A stretch of DNA of 64,000 nucleotides, from the NCBI RefSeq assembly GCF_002213425.1, contig NZ_NJGV01000008.1, forward strand, positions 186,001-250,000. The letters are read 5' to 3'. Made by a program: the position numbers and the translations under genes. The notes beneath the pieces are model-generated. The model was not told the DNA's origin. It saw only the letters and a list, made by a program, of their open reading frames with translations, and made no database searches. Position 1 is the first letter of the stretch; each line of letters opens with the position of its first letter. Origin of the DNA: Herbaspirillum aquaticum. GTDB lineage: Bacteria; Pseudomonadota; Gammaproteobacteria; Burkholderiales; Burkholderiaceae_D. Positions 40,856 to 50,545 of the stretch are shown here, piece after piece.

Positions 40856-42172
40856 TCACAGGTATTTTTTCAGGCGGAAGTGATAAATGCCCACGCACAC
40901 CAGGCTGATGGCCGCGCAAACCATCAGGTAGTAGCTGGGCGAGACGGGGTTGCCGGTCTTGCCCACCAGCCAGGTCACCATGAAGGGCGTGAAGCCGCCG
41001 AAGATGGTTGCTCCCAGGCTATAGCTGATGCCCATGCCGCGCACTCGCGTGGCCGGCGGGAAGATCGAGGACAGCACCACCCCGAGCGAACCGAAATAGA
41101 CCGCCTTGAGGATGCCGGCCCAGATCATGATGGCCATCATCACCCACACCGTCGGCATGGCGATCACCCAGACGAAGGAGCCATAGATGGTGGCCAGCGT
41201 CAGCACCGTGGACACCACCATGATGCGGGCCCGGCCCACGCGGTCGGCCAGCATGCCCATGAAAGGCGCGCCGATCATCAGGATGGCGCCGGTCACGGCG
41301 GCGGCGGCAAAGGCGGTGGACTGCGGCAGGTGCAACTGCTTGATGGCATAGGTCGGCATGTACAGCAGCATCAGGTAGGTGGCGGCGGTGGAGACCGAAA
41401 GAATGCCCATGGCCACCAGCACCCGCGTGACCTGCAGGCCCCAGCTGGCATCGTCCTCGCCGGCCACCTGCACCTTCTTCGCCATCGGCACTTCATCGAT
41501 GTGACGACGGATGTACAGGCCCACCGGTGCGATCAACAGGCCGAAGGCGAACGGCAGGCGCCAGCCCCAGGCGGAGATCTGCTCGGGCGTGAGCCACTGG
41601 TTCAGCAGGAAGCCGGCCAGCGCCGCCATCAGGGCGGCCGCACCCTGGCTGGAGAATTGCCAGCTGGCCATGAAGGCGCGGCGCTTGGAGCCGGTCTCGG
41701 TCAGCAAGGCCGTGGCCGAACCGAATTCGCCGCCCGCTGACAGCGCCAGCAGGATGCGTGCCACCAGGATGCCGATGGGTGCGGCCACGCCGATGCTCTC
41801 GTAGGTCGGAATGACGGTACAGATCAGGGTGCCAGCCACCGTCATCGACAGCGAGACCAGCAGCGCCGGCTTGCGCCCCACCTTGTCGCCATACCAGCCC
41901 AGCAGGATCGCCCCCAGCGGACGGAACAGATACGACAGCCCGAAGGTGGCAAACGTGACCAGCAGCGAGACCGTCTCATCTCCGGTCGGGAAGAACAGCT
42001 TGGAGATGGTCACGGCAAAGAAGCCATAAGCGACGAAATCGAACCACTCCAGCGCATTGCCGATCGAGGAGGCGACGATCAGTCGCCGCGTGCGCGCGGC
42101 CGACATCGGCGCGGGCGCCGCTTCTGCTGCTGGAGAAATTTCCGGTGTTGCCGAGGGTGACGCTGCGTTCAT
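40856..42172 (-). CDS. MHS-family MFS transporter
   Basis: 438-residue major facilitator with 12 membrane helices: SSIGNALEWFDFVAYGFFA at helix 1, the RPLGAILLGWYGDKVGRKPALL loop (GxxxDxxGRK) and a second ADRVGR loop. This is the metabolite:H+ symporter group (citrate, dicarboxylates, proline betaine). The start at ATG 42172 begins an Ala/Ser-rich N-terminus. It lies 71 bp downstream of an M20 peptidase gene on the same strand, so it may import that enzyme's substrate. Confidence 0.9.
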   Translation of the reverse strand: MNAASPSATPEISPAAEAAPAPMSAARTRRLIVASSIGNALEWFDFVAYGFFAVTISKLFFPTGDETVSLLVTFATFGLSYLFRPLGAILLGWYGDKVGRKPALLVSLSMTVAGTLICTVIPTYESIGVAAPIGILVARILLALSAGGEFGSATALLTETGSKRRAFMASWQFSSQGAAALMAALAGFLLNQWLTPEQISAWGWRLPFAFGLLIAPVGLYIRRHIDEVPMAKKVQVAGEDDASWGLQVTRVLVAMGILSVSTAATYLMLLYMPTYAIKQLHLPQSTAFAAAAVTGAILMIGAPFMGMLADRVGRARIMVVSTVLTLATIYGSFVWVIAMPTVWVMMAIMIWAGILKAVYFGSLGVVLSSIFPPATRVRGMGISYSLGATIFGGFTPFMVTWLVGKTGNPVSPSYYLMVCAAISLVCVGIYHFRLKKYL

Positions 42173-42243
42173 GGTCGTGTTCCCGTTGGAAGATGGACTG
42201 CGCTGGCTTGCGTTCGTGAAGATGAAATGAAAAAAGGGGGGAT

Positions 42244-43659
42244 TCAGGCAACCGCAGACTGCGCCCGCTGCTGGCGCACCTGCCGTCCCTGCTGGCCGAT
42301 ATCCCACAGCAGGCCCGCCATCAGCTGCAGGCCTTCGCGCGCCACCGGTGCGAGCAGGTGTTCGTCCGGCGCATGCTGCGAGCAGGACGGATAGGAATGC
42401 GGCATCCACAGCGTGGGCAGGCCCAGTGCTTCCGAGAAGCAGTGATTGGGGATGGTGCCGCCCAGGTTGGGCAGGATGGTCACGGGCTTGCCGCCGGTCT
42501 CCTGCAGGGAATCGGTGGCCAGGCGCACCCAGGCATCGTCGGGATCCAGGCGCGTAGCGGGCGCGGCGGCCTGGATCTCGATCTGCACATCGGCATAGCC
42601 GTGTTCATCGAGATGGCGGCGCAGGCTCTGCTGCACGTCTTCCCACACCGTACCGACCACGAAGCGCAGCTGGAACACCGCCTGTGCCCGTGCCGGAATC
42701 GCCCCCACCGGACGCTGCGCATTGCCGGCCTCGAAGGCGATCAGCTCCAGCGTATTCCAGGCGAACAGACGCTCACCGGCGCTCAGGCCGGGCTCGCCCC
42801 ACTGTGCATCGAGCTCCGGATCACCGGCATCGCTGCCCACCGCAAAGTCGCGTACCAGGGCACGCACCCGTTCGCTCACGTTACGCGGACGCATACCCGG
42901 CACGCGGATCACGCCGCGACCATCCACCAGCGAGGCCGCTGCATTGGCCAGCACCGTGGCAGGATTGCGCAGCACGCCACCCCAGTTGCCGGCATGGTGC
43001 GCGCCGTTGCCGGTATCGAGCACCAGCTTGAACTGCAGCGCCCCGCGCGAGCCGAGAAACAGCGTCGGGCTGGACGCCGCCAGGCGCGGGCCATCCGAGG
43101 CCAGGAACAGGTCGGCCTCCAGGTAATCGGCGTGATCGCGGCAAGCCTCGTAGAGACCGGGCGAACCCACTTCCTCACCCATTTCGAAAATCATTTTCAG
43201 GTTGCAGCCCAGCTTGCCCCCGGCTGCCTCGATGGCGGCGGCCAGCGCTCCCAGGTTGATGCTGTGCTGGCCCTTGTTGTCGGCAGTGCCGCGACCATAC
43301 CAGCGATCGCCATCCGAGCTCAGCTGCCAGGGCGAACGGTCCTGCTGCCAGCGGCCTTCCTGGCCGTTGACCACATCGCCGTGGCCATACATGAGCACCG
43401 TCACCGCGTCAGCCGATTCGATGCGGCGCGCCAGCAGCAGTGGCGGTGCGCCTTCCACCGGGTTGGCAATCTGCTGCGTCTCGAAGCCCATTGCGGCCAG
43501 CGCCGGTGCGATCTCTTCGCGCAGGTAGGCGGCCAGTTCATCGGCACGTGCGGCGTTCTGGCTTTCGGTCGGCAGCGCGATGCGACGTTGCAGGTCACGC
43601 TGGAAACGGCCCGAGTCAAAATATTCGGCGGCCAGGCGAAGGGCGGTGCTGCGGGACAT
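42244..43659 (-). CDS. M20-family metallopeptidase / amidohydrolase
   Basis: 471-residue zinc hydrolase: MYGHGDVVNGQ (metal His, Asp), GRGTADNKGQHSINLGAL (bridging Asp), EMGEEVGSPGL (catalytic Glu pair) and the dimerisation-domain insert. It resembles M20 dipeptidases (DapE/ArgE/CNDP type). ATG 43659 is preceded by GGAG; an upstream ATG at 43683 is not. A LysR-type gene is divergent from it, suggesting an inducible catabolic unit with the MHS transporter. Confidence 0.88.
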   Translation of the reverse strand: MSRSTALRLAAEYFDSGRFQRDLQRRIALPTESQNAARADELAAYLREEIAPALAAMGFETQQIANPVEGAPPLLLARRIESADAVTVLMYGHGDVVNGQEGRWQQDRSPWQLSSDGDRWYGRGTADNKGQHSINLGALAAAIEAAGGKLGCNLKMIFEMGEEVGSPGLYEACRDHADYLEADLFLASDGPRLAASSPTLFLGSRGALQFKLVLDTGNGAHHAGNWGGVLRNPATVLANAAASLVDGRGVIRVPGMRPRNVSERVRALVRDFAVGSDAGDPELDAQWGEPGLSAGERLFAWNTLELIAFEAGNAQRPVGAIPARAQAVFQLRFVVGTVWEDVQQSLRRHLDEHGYADVQIEIQAAAPATRLDPDDAWVRLATDSLQETGGKPVTILPNLGGTIPNHCFSEALGLPTLWMPHSYPSCSQHAPDEHLLAPVAREGLQLMAGLLWDIGQQGRQVRQQRAQSAVA

Positions 43660-43923
43660 GGAGGACTCCGGGTGAACTGTCATTGGAGACGATTCTAGGA
43701 GCCGACATGGTTTCCAACAATGTCAATTTTTAAAACGGTCCTTTCGCAAATTAGCAAAATGATTTATTGTGTTTTACGGCCCATTCCAGCCCAAGAATCG
43801 TGCATGAATTGCGCATTCAAGCGGTCATTTCGTGCACCGTGATCCCCATGCACCATGATGGCCTTGCGCAGCTTTGCAAGGATCTTTCTCATTGATTGCC
43901 GAATTCAGAAAGTTATTCCCGCC

Positions 43924-44859
43924 ATGCAAAGTACCGCCCTTCGCTATTTCTACCAGGTCGGCCGCACCGGCTCCCTGACCGCCGCCGCCGAACGGCTGCA
44001 CGTGGCCGTCTCGGCAGTGAGCCGCCAGATCGCCAAGATGGAAGAAGAAACCGGCGTGCCGCTCTTCGAACGCCGCGCGCGCGGCATGGTGCTCACGCCC
44101 GCCGGCGAAGTGCTGATGGCCTTCGCGCGGCGCAACCTGCTGGAGGTGGAACAGGTCATGGCCGAAGTGAAAGGCTTGCACGCCGTCGGCCAGAGCGTGG
44201 TCACGCTGGCCTGTTCGGAAGGCTTTGCGTGGGACCTGCTGCCCAACGTGATGGCACACTTCCGCGAGCAATATCCGGGCATGCAGTTCAAGCTCAAGGT
44301 GGTCGGCGCGGCCAAGGCATCGCAGATGGTCATCGATGGCGAGGCCGACATCTCGGTCACCTACAGCCTGGGGCCGGTGGAGGGCCTCAACATCGCCTAC
44401 CGCGAGTCGGGACCAATCTTCGCATTGATGCGGCGCGACCACCCGCTGGCCGCGCGCAAGCTGCTGTCCTTGAACGATCTTTCACCTTACCCGCTGGCCC
44501 TGCCCGAGCAGGGCTCCACGGTGCGCCAACTGTTCGACATCGCCTGCGGCATGCGCGGGCTGCTGTTCGCACCGGTCTTCACCAGCCATTCGCTGGGCGC
44601 GGTCTACCGCTTCACCGCCCGCTCGGCGGATACGGTAGCGCTGGGCGGCTTCCTCACCGTGCAGGAACGCGCCGAGGAAGATGCCATGGCCCTGGTGCCG
44701 ATGGCCGAGAGCGAACTGCACCAGCGCACCCTGCAGGTCCAGACCATGGCCGGGCGCAAGCTGCCGCCGGCGGTGGCGGCCTTCATCGATTTCCTGGTGG
44801 CGGCGATCCGCCAGATCCGTACACGGCACGAACTGGGGGCGCTGCAGGCCGACAAATGA
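43924..44859 (+). CDS. LysR-family transcriptional regulator
   Basis: 311 residues: winged HTH (about 1-60, YFYQVGRTGSLTAAAERLHVAVSAVSRQIAKMEEETGVPLFERRARGM read in pieces as the LysR signature) and a substrate-binding domain. The start is the ATG at 43924; the frame extends to 43855. It is divergent from the M20 peptidase/MHS genes across a 264-bp AT-rich gap, the usual position for a regulator of that unit. Confidence 0.9.
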   Translation: MQSTALRYFYQVGRTGSLTAAAERLHVAVSAVSRQIAKMEEETGVPLFERRARGMVLTPAGEVLMAFARRNLLEVEQVMAEVKGLHAVGQSVVTLACSEGFAWDLLPNVMAHFREQYPGMQFKLKVVGAAKASQMVIDGEADISVTYSLGPVEGLNIAYRESGPIFALMRRDHPLAARKLLSLNDLSPYPLALPEQGSTVRQLFDIACGMRGLLFAPVFTSHSLGAVYRFTARSADTVALGGFLTVQERAEEDAMALVPMAESELHQRTLQVQTMAGRKLPPAVAAFIDFLVAAIRQIRTRHELGALQADK

Positions 44860-45083
44860 GGCAATGGACACCCCGTAAAAGGACCACAAGACGGCCCGGA
44901 TGAGGCATCCATGCGACGCTTGCCCCGCAGCAAGCCACGCAGAAATGGCAGGATCCGGCGCTGCATGAGAAAATGCCGGTCCTCCGCCCGCACGCAGCCT
45001 TCCGCCCCTATCCCTTCCGGACATGGATGAGCGGCAACATTGCTCGTCCGGCAGCAACAGCCTACCGATTGAAGGAATATCCC

Positions 45084-46046
45084 ATGAACGACATTGCCAC
45101 TGCAGTGCAACTGTCCGACCTTGCCGACCTCGATGCTTCCTCCGCCCAGGAGCAGGAAGAACGCGGCCAGCCCGAAGTGACCGCGCGCGGTTCGCGCCGC
45201 TTCGAGCTGCTGGAAAAGAACATCCGCCGCCTGACCGGCCGCGCCATCGCCGACTTCGACATGATCCGCGACGGCGACGTCATCATGGCCTGCATGTCGG
45301 GCGGTGCCGACAGCTACACCATGCTGGACACGCTGCGCTACCTGCAGACAGTGGCACCGGTGAAGTTCGAGATCATTGCCGTGAACCTGGACCAGAAGCA
45401 GCCGGGCTTCCCCGAGCACATCCTGCCGCAATACTTCGAGCGCATCGGCGTGCCCTATCGCATCGTCGAGGAAGACACCTACAGCATCGTCAAGGAAAAG
45501 ATCGCCCCCGGCAAAACCACCTGCTCGCTGTGCTCGCGCCTGCGCCGCGGCATCCTGTATCGCGTGGCCAAGGAGCTGGGTGCGACCAAGATCGCGCTGG
45601 GCCACCACCGCGATGACATCCTGCACACCTTCATGCTCAACATGTTCTACGGCGGCAAGATCAAGACCATGCCGCCCAAGCTGATCGCCGACGATGGCGA
45701 GAACGTGGTGATCCGTCCGCTGGCCTACGTGCGCGAGCCGGACATCAAGAAATATGCGGCGGCCATGGAATTCCCCATCATCCCCTGCAACCTGTGCGGC
45801 TCGCAGCCCAACCTGCAGCGCCAGGCCATGCGCGAGATGCTCAACCAGTGGGAGAAGACCAATCCCCTGTGGATCAAGAGCATGTTCACCGCCATGGCCA
45901 ACATCACGCCCTCTCACATGCTGGACCGCAGCCTGTTCGATTTCACCCGGTTCACCGCCGGGGCGGGCAAGGAAGCCCACGGCGATACCCTCTTCGACCG
46001 CGACGACAAACTGGACCAGGGCCAGTCGGTGATCAACCTCGTCTGA
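45084..46046 (+). CDS. ttcA: tRNA 2-thiocytidine synthetase TtcA (variant PP-loop)
   Basis: Fe-S and ATP-dependent enzyme thiolating cytidine 32 of tRNA. The 320-residue protein matches TtcA throughout: [28 protein letters not shown] (first CxxC), ALGHHRDD and [14 protein letters not shown] (second CxxC). The ATP PP-loop reads SGGADS where TtcA normally has SGGKDS; the codon is GCC, so this is not a one-base change from Lys. Ala at this variable position occurs in other PP-loop families, so activity is likely. ATG 45084 has GAAGGA upstream. Confidence 0.93.
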   Translation: MNDIATAVQLSDLADLDASSAQEQEERGQPEVTARGSRRFELLEKNIRRLTGRAIADFDMIRDGDVIMACMSGGADSYTMLDTLRYLQTVAPVKFEIIAVNLDQKQPGFPEHILPQYFERIGVPYRIVEEDTYSIVKEKIAPGKTTCSLCSRLRRGILYRVAKELGATKIALGHHRDDILHTFMLNMFYGGKIKTMPPKLIADDGENVVIRPLAYVREPDIKKYAAAMEFPIIPCNLCGSQPNLQRQAMREMLNQWEKTNPLWIKSMFTAMANITPSHMLDRSLFDFTRFTAGAGKEAHGDTLFDRDDKLDQGQSVINLV

Positions 46047-46186
46047 CAACACACGATACGGGACGGCTCATGCCGTTCCGCAAAAACTTAGTCCAACGAG
46101 ACACTGCGTTCCACCTCATCAGCAGGAAACGCCCCTGTGGCGCGGCTTTCCCGCCCATGCCCGGTTCCTGCTGGATGATGCAAAAG

Positions 46187-46213
46187 TAAATTTTTGTTGT
46201 CATCCGGCTATAG
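46187..46213 (+). promoter_or_regulatory. Candidate sigma-28 (FliA) type promoter before the glycan island
   Basis: TAAATTTT, 11 bp, GGCTATAG. Against the flagellar consensus TAAAGTTT-N11-GCCGATAA this is 7/8 and 5/8 with exact spacing. It lies about 270 bp upstream of the dehydratase gene. The rest of 46047-46485 holds no gene I trust. Chance match is possible. Confidence 0.3.
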
Positions 46214-46485
46214 TCGGGGAATGAGCATCAAAAACCCTCCTCTTCCACGCTTGAAGCAGAAAACACGCATGTTCTAATCTGTCCCATCGCAATGTATTGC
46301 CGCAAGGCTGCATTGCCAGGGAAGAAAAAACACAACCATGCAGTCGTGGTTTCGCAGGGAAACGTGGTCCTGGCCAGCACGATGGCCGGGCTGCGTGGTT
46401 TCGCCATCCGCGTGACTGATTGGCTTGCCGCCATCACGCCTCTGCACCCGAACGACTCTCTGCCATACGTGTATGAGGCTGCCTG

Positions 46486-47559
46486 ATGGCTAACTTTTGG
46501 CGCGACAAGCGCGTTTTCATCACCGGTCATACCGGCTTCAAGGGGAGCTGGCTGACGCTCTGGCTGCACCTGATGGGGGCGCGCGTGAGCGGCTATGCCC
46601 TGCCGGCGCCGACCAATCCCAGCCTGTTCCACCTGGCGCGCCTGCACAACTGCGTGCAGACCACCACCGGCGATGTGCGCGATCCGCGCCACCTGGCCGA
46701 GACGCTGGCGGCGGTGCAACCCGATGTGGTTTTCCATCTGGCCGGGCAGCCACAGATCAGCCAGGCCTTTCTTAATCCTCTCGATACGTTCGCCACCAAC
46801 ATGATGGGCACCGCCCATCTGCTGGAGGCAGTGCGACATACGCCGAGCGTGCGGGGGGTAGTAATCGCCACCAGCAACAAATGTTACGAGAATCGGGAGT
46901 GGCTATGGGGCTACCGTGAAGACGATCCCATGGGTGGACGTGATCCCTTCAGCAGCAGCAAGGGAGCGGCCGAACTGGTCACGGCCGCCTATCGGCGCTC
47001 CTATTTTTCGGACGAAAAGAATAGTCGGGTGGGTGTAGCGTCGGTACGGACCGGCAATGTCATCGGCGGTGGCGACTTCTCCCCGGAGCGCCTGCTGCCC
47101 GACTTCATCCGCGCCCTGGAAAAAGAAGAGCCCGTCGTCATCCGCCAACCCCGCGCCGTGCGCCCTTGGCAATTCGTGCTGGAACCCCTGTCGGGCTATC
47201 TGCAGATCGGAAAGCTGCTCTACGAGCACGGCAGTGCGTATGCCGAAGCCTGGAATTTCGGGCCAGCCGACACCGACCTGCAAACCGTGGCCCAGATCTG
47301 CGCCACCTTCAACCACTCGTTGCAGAAGAACGATGTGGAACCCATCGAAGTGCGGCTCGAACCCGAACCGGACGACCAGCAACAGGCGGTGCTGCGGCTG
47401 GATATTTCCAAGGCACGTCAGCGGCTGGACTGGATCCCGAGGATGGAGCTCTACACGGCTCTTGAGCTGACCGCGCAATGGTATGCCGGCTATGTGAACA
47501 ATGAGGACCTGCGCGCGCTCTCCGAGAACCAGATTGCCTTTTACCAGAGCCTGACGTAG
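46486..47559 (+). CDS. rfbG: CDP-glucose 4,6-dehydratase homologue with altered active site
   Basis: Extended SDR of 357 residues, clearly of the RfbG family: cofactor loop GHTGFKGSWLTLWL, FHLAGQPQISQAF, CYENREWLWGYREDDPMGGRDP and RTGNVIGGGDF. RfbG makes CDP-4-keto-6-deoxyglucose. Two expected active-site residues differ: the catalytic Tyr of the YxxxK motif is Phe155 (FSSSK), and the usual Asp of TSDKCYEN is Asn131 (TSNKCYEN). The partner rfbF is absent. It may be inactive, a binding protein, or do different chemistry. It opens the glycan island. Confidence 0.8.
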   Translation: MANFWRDKRVFITGHTGFKGSWLTLWLHLMGARVSGYALPAPTNPSLFHLARLHNCVQTTTGDVRDPRHLAETLAAVQPDVVFHLAGQPQISQAFLNPLDTFATNMMGTAHLLEAVRHTPSVRGVVIATSNKCYENREWLWGYREDDPMGGRDPFSSSKGAAELVTAAYRRSYFSDEKNSRVGVASVRTGNVIGGGDFSPERLLPDFIRALEKEEPVVIRQPRAVRPWQFVLEPLSGYLQIGKLLYEHGSAYAEAWNFGPADTDLQTVAQICATFNHSLQKNDVEPIEVRLEPEPDDQQQAVLRLDISKARQRLDWIPRMELYTALELTAQWYAGYVNNEDLRALSENQIAFYQSLT

Positions 47560-47841
47560 TGGCGGAATCGCCCCGAACAGCGCTTGCAGAGCGAGAAGGC
47601 AGCCCGACCTGACCGGCCTTGTCACCGAAGCGAGCCACCGTACGCACTGCTGGCAGCGCCGTCGGCGAAGTCGCGCCATCAAAAAAGGTGGACCGGAAAA
47701 TCCCCTGTAATCCTGCCACCCGGCCCGACAAATCCACGTACACTATTATGCATGCCTGTTTCCGGCAGCCTGGCCGGGACGTGGAAAGCAGACGTCATCC
47801 CTGCCTACAGGCAAGAGCAGCCAACAACATAAGGTGGAGTC

Positions 47842-48081
47842 ATGTCACTGAACGATCAGCCAACCATTGAGCAATTTATCCAGCAACTCCAGCTTGCTGT
47901 CGATTTCCAGGAATCGGTGGAGTTGACGGCCGATACCGTGCTGCAGAGCTTGCCAGAATGGGATTCGCTGGCGGCCCTCGGGGTGATCGTCATGTTCGAT
48001 TCGGAATATGGCAAGAACATCTCGGGCACCGATATCAAGAAGGCCGCCACAATTCGCGATCTGTACGCACTGCTCGGCTAG
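47842..48081 (+). CDS. Acyl carrier protein 1 of the island
   Basis: 79 residues with the phosphopantetheine attachment Ser42 in EWDSLAALGVIVMFD and the helical ACP pattern. It is not the housekeeping AcpP (which has DSLDTVELVM). It is followed after 2 bp by a KAS III gene, so it presumably carries that enzyme's acyl chain. The 282-bp gap before it has a possible -10 (TATTAT, 47744) but no clear promoter. Confidence 0.88.
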   Translation: MSLNDQPTIEQFIQQLQLAVDFQESVELTADTVLQSLPEWDSLAALGVIVMFDSEYGKNISGTDIKKAATIRDLYALLG

Positions 48082-48083
48082 GC

Positions 48084-49121
48084 ATGGGGCAATCCACTCT
48101 GCACAAGGTGCGCTTCGCGGGCATGGCGACCTGCGTGCCCGGGCGCGTGGTCGACAACATTGACGACGCACCTCCGCACCTGCGCTCGGAACGCGAGCGC
48201 CTGGTGCGCAACATCGGTATCCGGCAGCGCCGTCTGTGCGCGCAATGGCAGTGCTTTTCGGACCTCGCCTTCGATGCGGCCGAGGCCTTGTTGGCGGATC
48301 TGGCCTGGTCACGGGAACAGATCGACGCCCTGATCGTGGTCACGCAGTCGCCTGACTACATCACGCCGGCCACGGCCATCATCTTGCAGGACCGCCTCGG
48401 CCTGCAACAAACGACCATCGCCTTCGACGTCAACCTGGGATGCTCCGGTTATCCGTTCGGCCTGCACATCCTGGGCAGCATGATCGCTTCAGGGGCGGTC
48501 AAGAAAGGCCTTCTTCTGGTGGGCGACCGGGGTGGTTCGCTGCGTGATCCGCTGTTTTCCGACGCCGGAACGGCCACTGCGCTGGAATACGATGCCGATG
48601 CGCCGCCCATGTACTTCGATCTCAACAGCGACGGCAGCGGCCACAAGGTGCTGATGACGCCGGTAGGCGGCCATCGCGAGCCGGTGCAGCTGCGACACCT
48701 GGTCGGTTATCGCGACGAGAACGGCTTTGAGCGCTCGCCGCTGGAACCGGTGCTGGATGGCGCGGCAGTACTGAGCTTTGCAACGCAGCGCATTCCGCCA
48801 GCCATCGAGCAGCTGCTGGCTTACGCCAAACTCGATAAAGACGCCGTCGATTATTTCGTGCTGCACCAGGCCAATCGCATGATCAATGAAACCATCCGCA
48901 AGAAGCTGGGCTTGCCGGTGGAGAAAACACCGAGCTCGCTGGCCGACTTCGGCAATACCAACGGCGCCTCCCTTCCGGTGACGATCTCGGCGCGACTGCA
49001 GGCCAGCCTGAACATGACCAGACACCGCCTCCTCTTGTGCGGATTCGGCGTGGGCTTGTCCTGGGGGAGCGCGATCGTCGAGGTCGACTCGGCACACTTC
49101 CCGGCCATCGTCGAATCATGA
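48084..49121 (+). CDS. 3-oxoacyl-ACP synthase III-like enzyme, first copy
   Basis: 345-residue thiolase-fold condensing enzyme with a complete KAS III triad: Cys120 (NLGCSGYPFG), His261 (VLHQANRM) and Asn291 (FGNTNGAS). KAS III joins an acyl-CoA starter to malonyl-ACP. The sequence lies far from housekeeping FabH. ATG 48084 follows the ACP stop by 2 bp; its own stop overlaps the next ATG (ATGA). Confidence 0.9.
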   Translation: MGQSTLHKVRFAGMATCVPGRVVDNIDDAPPHLRSERERLVRNIGIRQRRLCAQWQCFSDLAFDAAEALLADLAWSREQIDALIVVTQSPDYITPATAIILQDRLGLQQTTIAFDVNLGCSGYPFGLHILGSMIASGAVKKGLLLVGDRGGSLRDPLFSDAGTATALEYDADAPPMYFDLNSDGSGHKVLMTPVGGHREPVQLRHLVGYRDENGFERSPLEPVLDGAAVLSFATQRIPPAIEQLLAYAKLDKDAVDYFVLHQANRMINETIRKKLGLPVEKTPSSLADFGNTNGASLPVTISARLQASLNMTRHRLLLCGFGVGLSWGSAIVEVDSAHFPAIVES

Positions 49122-49870
49122 GCGCCTTGGATCAATTCTCCCTGGTGGGCAAACGTGTTCTGGTGACGGGCGCCTCGTCGGGCATAGGCCGCCAGGTTGC
49201 GCTCAGTTGCGCACAGGCAGGCGCGACCATCATATTGAGCGGACGCGACCAGCCGCGGCTGCAGGCAGTGCTGGAGGAACTGGGTGGCGGTTGCCACGAT
49301 CAGTTCGCCTGCGACCTGATCGATGATGACAGCATCGCGCAACTGGCACAGCAAACCGGCCGGATCGATGGCGTCGTCCATTGCGCTGGCGTGGCAATGT
49401 CAGTGCCTGTGCGCCAGGCCACACGCGATCATGTCGAGGGCATGATGCGCATCAACAGCGTGGGGCCGATGCTGCTGACGCGTCAGCTGTTGTTGCGCAA
49501 TGCCATCAATAGTGAAGGGGCGATCGTATTCATCACTTCGATCTCGGCCAATGCCATCGGTGTGCCCGGAATCGCCGCGTACAGCGGCAGCAAGGCCGCG
49601 CTTGAAAGCATGGCGCGTTGCCTGGCCATGGAAGTCGCCAAACGCAAGATCCGCGTGAACTGCATCGCTCCCGGCTTCGTCGAAACCCCCATGCTCCAGC
49701 GCGGCCGCGATCACATGGCCGATGCGGTCGACGGCACGGCGCTGCGCTACCCGCTGGGCATCGGGCAGCCGGAAGATGTCGCCAACGCTGCCATCTTTCT
49801 GCTCTCGCAGGCCAGTCGCTGGATCACCGGGACTTCCCTGGTGATCGATGGCGGCCACACCGTACGCTGA
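49118..49870 (+). CDS. FabG-like short-chain dehydrogenase/reductase
   Basis: 250-residue classical SDR: TGASSGIG, CAGVA, active Ser in FITSISANAIG, YSGSK (Tyr-Lys) and VIDGGHTVR. By context it should reduce the 3-keto group made by the neighbouring KAS III to a 3-hydroxyacyl-ACP; a sugar substrate is the alternative. It overlaps the KAS III gene by 4 bp. Confidence 0.85.
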   Translation: MSALDQFSLVGKRVLVTGASSGIGRQVALSCAQAGATIILSGRDQPRLQAVLEELGGGCHDQFACDLIDDDSIAQLAQQTGRIDGVVHCAGVAMSVPVRQATRDHVEGMMRINSVGPMLLTRQLLLRNAINSEGAIVFITSISANAIGVPGIAAYSGSKAALESMARCLAMEVAKRKIRVNCIAPGFVETPMLQRGRDHMADAVDGTALRYPLGIGQPEDVANAAIFLLSQASRWITGTSLVIDGGHTVR

Positions 49871-49872
49871 TC

Positions 49873-50508
49873 ATGTCGGACCAACTTGTGATTGTCGGCG
49901 CAGGCGGTCTTGGCCGCATCCTGCACGACTGGTTATCCCGGGACGCTGCCCTGCGCCAGCGCGCCGACATCGTCGGCTTCCTCGATACCCGTCCCGATCC
50001 GGCGCTACCACCCGGACTGGATTGTCCGTTGCTCGGCAATCCCCTGGATTATCAGATACAGCCGGGTCAGCTGTTCGTCTCCGCTGTTGGCGCACCGGCC
50101 TTGCGCAAGCAGTTGCTCGATCCCCTGCAGGCTCAAGGCGCCGCCTTTCTGCGCTATGTCGAGCGCGCCATAGTGGGGGCACGTACCGAACTCGGCGAGG
50201 GCGTCTTCATGATGCCCGGTGTCGAGGTGGGAACCGATAGCCGCATCGACGCGTTTGCCTTCCTCGATACCGCCACCCTCATCGGCCATGATGTGGTGAT
50301 CGGCAGTCACTGCATGATTGGCGCGATGAGCTTCGTTGCCGGCGGCGTGCACATCGGGGACAGTGTCACGGTGCATCCGCGCGCAGTGATCGCCAAGGGG
50401 GTGCATATCGGCGCCGGTGCGACCATCGGAATTGGATCGGTGGTGGTCAAGGATGTACCACCGGACGTGACGGTGTTCGGCAATCCGGCCCGGATCATTT
50501 CAACTTGA
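49873..50508 (+). CDS. NeuD/VioB/PglD-like left-handed beta-helix acyltransferase
   Basis: 211 residues: an N-terminal Rossmann-like domain (LVIVGAGGLGRILHDWL) and a hexapeptide-repeat C-terminal domain (IGHDVVIGSHCMIGAMSFVAGGVHIGDS, and more turns). This family N- or O-acylates nucleotide sugars, for example VioB on dTDP-viosamine, usually with acetyl-CoA. With a private ACP/KAS system beside it and a VioA-like gene in the island, a longer acyl donor is a reasonable guess. ATG 49873 follows the SDR stop by 2 bp. Confidence 0.82.
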   Translation: MSDQLVIVGAGGLGRILHDWLSRDAALRQRADIVGFLDTRPDPALPPGLDCPLLGNPLDYQIQPGQLFVSAVGAPALRKQLLDPLQAQGAAFLRYVERAIVGARTELGEGVFMMPGVEVGTDSRIDAFAFLDTATLIGHDVVIGSHCMIGAMSFVAGGVHIGDSVTVHPRAVIAKGVHIGAGATIGIGSVVVKDVPPDVTVFGNPARIIST

Positions 50509-50545
50509 GCGGCATGCTTGTGCCGAACTGAATGGGCGCTCCATC

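Noticed and set aside
46292-46486. 64-residue ORF ending at the dehydratase start codon
   Set aside because: No recognisable domain and no convincing ribosome site. The stop/start overlap with the next gene may be chance.
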